Positions 58,401-64,000 of a stretch of DNA of 64,000 nucleotides are shown in pieces (position 1 is the first letter of the stretch; each line of letters begins with the position of its first letter). This DNA comes from Morchella semilibera (Eukaryota > Ascomycota > Pezizomycetes > Pezizales > Morchellaceae): NCBI GenBank assembly GCA_009192285.1, contig WBVU01000011.1, forward strand, positions 434,001 to 498,000, written 5' to 3'. Made by a program: the position numbers and the translations under genes. The notes beneath the pieces are model-generated. The model searched no databases. It worked only from the letters and a program-made list of their open reading frames with translations, and was not told where the DNA came from.

Positions 58401-61400
58401 AGTGGGAGTCCTTGGTGTAACCTGATCACGGGTCCTCATCACCCCCGTCACCGTTTCGTCCACGAAAAAAAAAGTGGAAAACCCTAATAATCGCATCCGA
58501 GTGCGCTCCGATTCTAGGCTCTCTCTCTCTTTTTGCTCTAAGCCGTCAAGCTTTCGTCCTTCGCGGGTCCGGAGGGGGGGTTGTTAAGCCGTTATCCGTT
58601 ACTGAAACGACCACTCGCGGGAACCCTGCAGGTGCAACGTTTGATCGCCCTCCTTTTCAGGGATCCGCCGCCGGCCACATTTTGCTATACTGCTTCTGGT
58701 AACTGCGCTTCTCCTCCACCCTCACCTCCCTCCTGCCATATTTAGCACCTAGCTAGTGCTAGAGTTGCACACGATCAGTTTGATAATGTTGTGGAAGCGT
58801 CAATAAACCTTTAGATCCGCATATCGCGTTTATCGGCTGTGCCATAATTTAGGGTACACGTAGGTATTACATGCAAGTACACAAGGTAATACAATACATG
58901 ACAGCCTAGATCAATTAGAGGGGAAGCAAACATCTTTAACGGAACCACAAGTAAGAATGAGGTTATATCATTCCACTCCCCTAGGCACAAGTGGTCACTC
59001 ACTTTTCTAGCGGTTCATTGCATCTCAGGAGAAATGGAGCCAGGTTCATCTACATACATACATGTACATACATGAACTACCTACATGTACGTACCTACAT
59101 GTATTCGCTGTCGGCTGTTGAGCTGTTGCCTTGTTGACAGCTAATAAAAAGCATCCACCTTGATGTGAACCATAAACAACCCTCTCTTAACACAGCACTT
59201 ATTTAACTTATGCAGCTAGGCACTCGGCATAATTGCCGTTATTTCGGAGCGGGCAGAGATAGAGCGAGTGTTTTGTTTTGTTTCTTCAGAGGGCGGCTTA
59301 GGGTTACACGGCGCGGTTTCGGTTAGTGTTTGATATCAATCAGCATTGGCGGGCCGGGTGAGCGAGTGATATCCTATGTTCTCCGTTTGCCCGGGTAGGC
59401 TTGCTTATCTATCAACGGCGATATTTATGCAAGGGTGAAAAGCCAATAGGTAGATTCACAACCCATGCAGTCTGATTCAGTTGACTCACTTCTCCCCCAA
59501 AAAGTAAATCCATAGCCAGGAACATGCCCCAAAAGCACAAAACGGACCTCAAATCCTTGAATTCGCCTGAGGATGACGCGAGTTGGTGTAATCTGTATGC
59601 AGGAACACAGCTGACCACAATTGTCCAACCAAGTTCTAGGTACTGACACTGGGCGATGTAAGGGTCCGGAATGCATCACAGATATTCGCAATTGATTGAC
59701 TGATCTTATCCTAAAGAATCGGTGGCATTAGTCTACGCCCAACCATATCACCGCGAGTACAGCTAGACGCTTTGCATATGAGAGGCGCACCGTGGGAAAG
59801 AAATACAGGCGCCTATCGATATGACTTTTTTTTTGCCGAGTTTGGACAATGGGAATTAATGGCCGTGCGAGCCCAGCTCGGCACCCCAAGAGATCAATAA
59901 CATTTCGGGGAAGACAATTTTATGCAGAATATATCATTAGATACATCGCCGATCCGGATCTCGAGTGACCATGGAGGTCTTGAACTGCGCCCGCAATGCC
60001 CTTAATTCAAAGGCGCACAACCAGAAGCCAGTGAGGCGTGTATGTATACCCAAAAAAAATCCTTAATCTAAGAATATCATATGGATAAGTTGCCATATTG
60101 AACTAAAGGCTAAAAGGGTCAATTTCTACCATGCCGCTGGCCTGCGCTGCTGGGAATCGGTTTCGATCATGGCTAGAAGTCTAGGATTGTGTAAGACGGT
60201 AGGTAGTACACGGTGGAGGTAGTGTGGGCCACAGACCCTTCATTAAAGTAAAGGGATCTGCGCAGTCGCTACCATTCCTGTTAACGCATAAATTTGCGCA
60301 AAAGTCAAGGCCGTACTTTATTGCAAAATCACATGACCTTCCACTGCTGCTTTATTAGTACTATAGTGCAATAACACCGAGGCCTATTTAATAAGCAATC
60401 AGAGATACAAGCCAATCCAGCCCGTTAGGGCTGAACAGATCTTACGATCGAGACATCCGGGGAACGGCGGGAGATTTAGGCTCATCAAATCCGTGCGATA
60501 GTTAGCCATTGAGGAGAAGGGTAGAGTAGAAACACGCATAAACCCGAGTTATGCCAAGCTGAGGAAGTATAAGTGATTACTGAAAGACTGCAGGGTAATT
60601 TGTGCAGCTTATTCCTTAATAATGCTTTGCAAAACGTTACCTCAAACAATGGCGTGCAAAGTGATAGGTTTCACTATAGATCTTAGGTTTTTGGTTAGCT
60701 CTGTTTTGCTAAGCACTTTGTACGTGTATTGTAGTTAGGATAGGATCTTTGTGGCTTGTGAACGGTAACATATGCACGGGCAGCGTTACAAGACAGTTTG
60801 GACCTTGAAGGATTCTGACAAGTTTGAATTATATTCAACTCCGGAGGTATCTCGATGTATGTACCTATATAGGTACTCATAAAGCTGAAGTGTGTGTGGG
60901 CTTTATCCCGTCCAAATAATCCGGACAAAGTCCATCTAGATCATCATTCCGTGCATTCGAATGTTTCTAACTCCAAATGACCTGAAAGGGACTTCGGGGC
61001 AGATAAATTGCGTGTAGGATCCAAAGATAGGGCTGATTGGATGATAAACCAAAAAATAGTGTCTTGAAGCTTGGACATATACACGCGTTCCTTATGCAAA
61101 AAGGCATCGTCCCTATCCCCTTTATGGAACCATGGGCATGGAAGAAATGATACGCGTTAAGGCTGGAATGATATTCCCAGAACCTTCTCGATATTCCTTC
61201 CGAGATCCGTAAAGCTTGGAGATTGGCTAAGAGGAGGCTAAACTTGCAACTACACATACCATATAGACGGAAATGGCGATGATAGTACTAAGATTGTCTT
61301 GACTGGTTGCGATGAGAGATTTTCGGAGATTCATATAACCTCTGAGGCGTGACTAACCAGCTATGAAGCAATGAAGACTCCCTGGACAGATTGCCTTTTC

Positions 61401-63158
61401 ATGGTTGATGGCTGTTTAACACATGTCCCCACCAGGGGGCTACCTATGGATTGTTTCGTTGCTGCAGGACCAAGCAGTTTTGTATAGATAATGGTTCTAC
61501 TCTTGTTTTTCTCTTGAGATGCAAGGAAATTAATCTCACAACATTGGGAATCGCGTCACCTCAGAGCCGGGAACGAATGAGGAAGTGTTGTTGACGGAGG
61601 AAAGGTTCTGAGGGATCCAGAAATGTTGTTAGGTACTTACATGTATGTACCCAGCCCAAGATCTCTAAAGCTTGGGGGTGGAAATCCACGGGGATTTTAG
61701 TCAACCAAAAGGAAGGATGAGCCACCTGTCAGGAAATGCACTTTGCCGCATGAAGGTTGAAATTATCAAATGACAGGCAAAGGATAGTCGCATGGGCGTC
61801 AAGCGTGATAATTGGGAGGGATTCATCATCAATCTTGCATAGAGCAGGGATTAGGAAGACAAAATGCCAAGCGAGGCACAGCTCGTGGGAAAAGCAGCGG
61901 AGGCTTTGGTGGAGGGAAGCCTCAGCCATGGAACCGTGCCGCTCTACGCGAATTGGTGGGTTGAGAATCCCTGTAGGTAGAAACGTGCCCCTGTGTTGGG
62001 TTGTCAGGAACCTATGGATGAGTTGATGGGATGGGCAGGCACAATACTTACTGGGAGGTTTACTGGCATCTCTTCCTCCGTCTCATCTCACAAACCAGCG
62101 TATTGAAAAAGAGAAGGAACAGTGCCGCTCCGAAGAGAGTGCATGCCACAGTGCATAGAATGTAGAGATGCAGCGATTGTTTGGAATAATGGGGGGGAAG
62201 AGGAACCACACACACCCCACGTAACGATGCACTTAATCTTTACGGATAACTTCACATCCCTCCCTCCCTCCCTCTCTCCCTAGGCACTGCCAAAATATAT
62301 ACATGCTATGTAAGAATGACCGCGTATGTAGATTACATCCGAAAAAAGAGAGGGCTTCCCTTTTTTTCTTCCCAGTTCACCCGTCAATCAGGCACGTCTG
62401 CTTGAGTACATATTACCGCTGGATATCTCTCTCGCGGCGCCTCTCTCTTGCACCTCCCGATCCCTACCCATCACAGCCAGTGCTGCTCATCCCCAAGAGA
62501 AACACCGACTATCGCTCTTGCTTATTTACGATCAAGTAAAATAGTAGCCACATCCCAACCCCCATCACTATCAGTTGTCGTCACCAACATTTATTCTCTA
62601 AGTAACTTGGGGTCTTGGGTTTCTCTCGACAGCAACAAACTTCATCGTTTCTCTTGTCTTGACGTAAGAGAAGGGTTTATTTTCATGGTGGCTGATCTTC
62701 ACTGCTCTACGTCGCATTGGCCTTCTCGGTTGCGCTTGTAAAAGTTGCGAAACACTGTTGTACCCGGCTTTCCGCTCATTTTCATTGTTTGTTTCCCCCA
62801 ATCTCCTTCCTCCCTCTTTTCTCACCACTCCCTTACCACACTCGCTTCCATTGTTTCGAATCTTTCCTTTCTCTCCCTCTCTCCCCACCCCCCCCTCTAC
62901 CTCCACCTTCGAGATCTCTCTCTCTCTTTTTATTTCTTTCTTTATCCACACTCATTGACCTCTTTTACCGCCGGTCGGGCTAATTATCTTTCTCAGTTTG
63001 TCCCTTGGTAGACCTCGTATCTACATCCACTCCTTTTTAAAAAAAAAAGAATTAGCACACTTGTGTTTTTTGTACCTCACCTTTCGGTCGCAAAATTTAA
63101 CTTCCAGTGACATCACCGTAACCTCTTCATTCACCAACTATCACTATCATCACTAAAA
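55424..63158. other. 7.7-kb gene-poor region
   Basis: No supportable gene. It holds TACATGTA palindromes (59059, 59082, 59096, 61638), a C run (about 58269-58279), CCCTAACCCT at about 57480 and TCCC/TCTC pyrimidine tracts (about 62256-62280, 62870-62945) in the OPY2 leader. Open frames such as 56093-56413 (+) and 61729-61929 (-) resemble protein slightly but match nothing I recognise; they may be relics of old insertions. Confidence 0.5.
55482..55489 (-). promoter_or_regulatory. TATA-like box of the 148-aa hypothetical gene
   Basis: TATATATA about 60 bp upstream of the ATG at 55423. It supports that frame as a gene, but AT runs are frequent nearby. Confidence 0.3.
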
Positions 63159-64000
63159 ATGGTTTCCTCACGATCACTTCTCAGGGCTTCCTGCCTGCTC
63201 CTGGTACTTGCATTGCATTGTGGTTCAACACTAGCCGCTGCATCTCCTGGTAAGTTGCTTGCACCAATCACCACCAATGCTCAATAGTACCAACGCTAAG
63301 AAAATACAGCTCCTGGTACTCTCATCTTTGCTAGACAAAACCCCGGATGTGTACAGGATTGCGCTGTCCCGGTTTGCAACTGTAGTGAGGACGAGGATTG
63401 CCAAATGATAGCTCAAACGTGTGACAGCTGCTCAAAAGTGCAATGTAACAAATCTACGTCATCAACTTCGTCCAAGTCGTCAAGTGGTGTTGGAGCTATA
63501 GTTGGAGGGTTGTTCGGTGGACTGGCCGTTGCGGGATTGATTGGGTTCGTGGTTTACACTCGTTGCATCAAGAAGAAGAAGGCGAGAATGTCGATGGCGG
63601 CGTCTGCTGCTGAGAAAGAAAACGATTTTGGGATGCTGAAGAGCGCTAGGGTGCGTACCACTAGCCTTGGAGTTCTGGGTGGACAGCATACTGATAATGA
63701 CATAGGCTTCTACACACACCGTCGCCTCAATCGCATCCACCGTTCGCACCCGTGCATCAAACGTTATACAGATCGCATACATTCCTGGAGTTACGAACCG
63801 CTCTGGCCCCTCAACTCCATCCCACCTAGTTCCACCTGTCCCACCTCTTCCAGGTATGGCGCAAAGCCCAGTAACATCACAGTATCCCCGATCACCTTTG
63901 GCTGGCGACTTCCAATTCTCTGCGGACGACATATTACGCGGCTCCATGTACACTGTCAATGATAACCGTTCATCCGTCGCAACAACTATCTATGGTCAAA
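63159..64000 (+). CDS. OPY2: OPY2 membrane anchor of the HOG osmosensing pathway (partial, cut by window end)
   Basis: Exons 63159-63249, 63310-63650 and 63706 to beyond 64000. Introns are 60 nt (GTAAGT..TACAG) and 55 nt (GTGCGT..CATAG). Opy2 is a single-pass plasma-membrane protein that recruits Ste50 and so Ste11 to the membrane in the Sho1 branch of the HOG MAPK pathway. Residues 1 to about 26 are a signal peptide. Eight cysteines at 44, 48, 53, 55, 61, 68, 71 and 76 form the Opy2 N-terminal domain (GCVQDCAVPVCNCSEDEDCQ, then MIAQTCDSCSKVQC). A Ser/Thr-rich linker and a glycine-rich membrane segment (about 91-114) follow, ending in CIKKKKAR. The cytosolic part has the conserved ASNVIQIAYIPGVTNR segment after the second intron. 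The frame is open to the window edge, so the C-terminus is missing here. The leader is long and pyrimidine-rich. Confidence 0.9.

Overview
The window is nuclear DNA of a filamentous ascomycete (Pezizomycotina). The genes are split by short introns, mostly 53-90 nt with GT..AG ends and CTGAC/CTAAC-like branch sites. The protein set is typical of moulds: an OPY2 HOG-pathway anchor, an FLC/TRP-like flavin carrier, a division-1 chitin synthase, a Mit1/CHD3-type remodeller and a HAT-RRM Prp24. Thirteen protein genes can be supported in 64 kb, two of them cut by the window ends. They are separated by 1-8 kb of low-complexity or featureless DNA. That is a loose layout for an ascomycete and would fit a repeat-bearing group such as Pezizomycetes, but the placement is a guess.

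Layout from left to right. 1-104 (-) is the N-terminus of a ZZ-type/NBR1-like protein. 2142-4728 (-) is a CASC3/Barentsz exon-junction factor. 8042-12897 (-) is a PHD/chromo/SNF2 remodeller of the Mit1/CHD3 type. 13793-15383 (+) is a mitochondrial rRNA 2'-O-methyltransferase (MRM1) with a reading-frame break near its N-terminus. 18345-18851 (+) is a small secreted six-cysteine protein with EFP repeats. 20747-23273 (-) is an FLC/TRP-like membrane protein. 25788-28026 (+) is a HAS1-like DEAD-box paralogue whose catalytic motifs are mostly lost. 32360-36562 (-) is PRP24/SART3 with eight exons. 40378-40943 (-) is a small SHD1-domain protein. 41863-42667 (-) is a low-molecular-weight tyrosine phosphatase. 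46796-50079 (+) is a chitin synthase. 54977-55423 (-) is a hypothetical basic protein. 63159-64000 (+) is the N-terminal part of OPY2.

Most genes are unrelated housekeeping neighbours and I see no gene cluster. The most interesting locus is the HAS1-like gene. Two of its introns (27041-27289 and 27553-27809) each carry a copy of a box C/D snoRNA about 92 nt long. Both copies contain a 12-nt guide that is the perfect complement of the LSU rRNA stretch targeted by U18/snR18. The host protein is a predicted pseudo-helicase, and a telomere-repeat-like box lies 137 bp before its ATG.

Other signals sit between genes. There is a 116-bp MITE with a perfect 9-bp target-site duplication and a 233-bp TA-flanked inverted-repeat element. 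The palindrome TACATGTA occurs 23 times, all outside coding sequence. There is also a diverged ~200-bp tandem duplication and a tRNA/SINE-like hairpin. No CRISPR array, rRNA gene or convincing tRNA gene was seen. All exon boundaries were deduced by reading splice signals and phase; every multi-exon model except MRM1 closes in frame.
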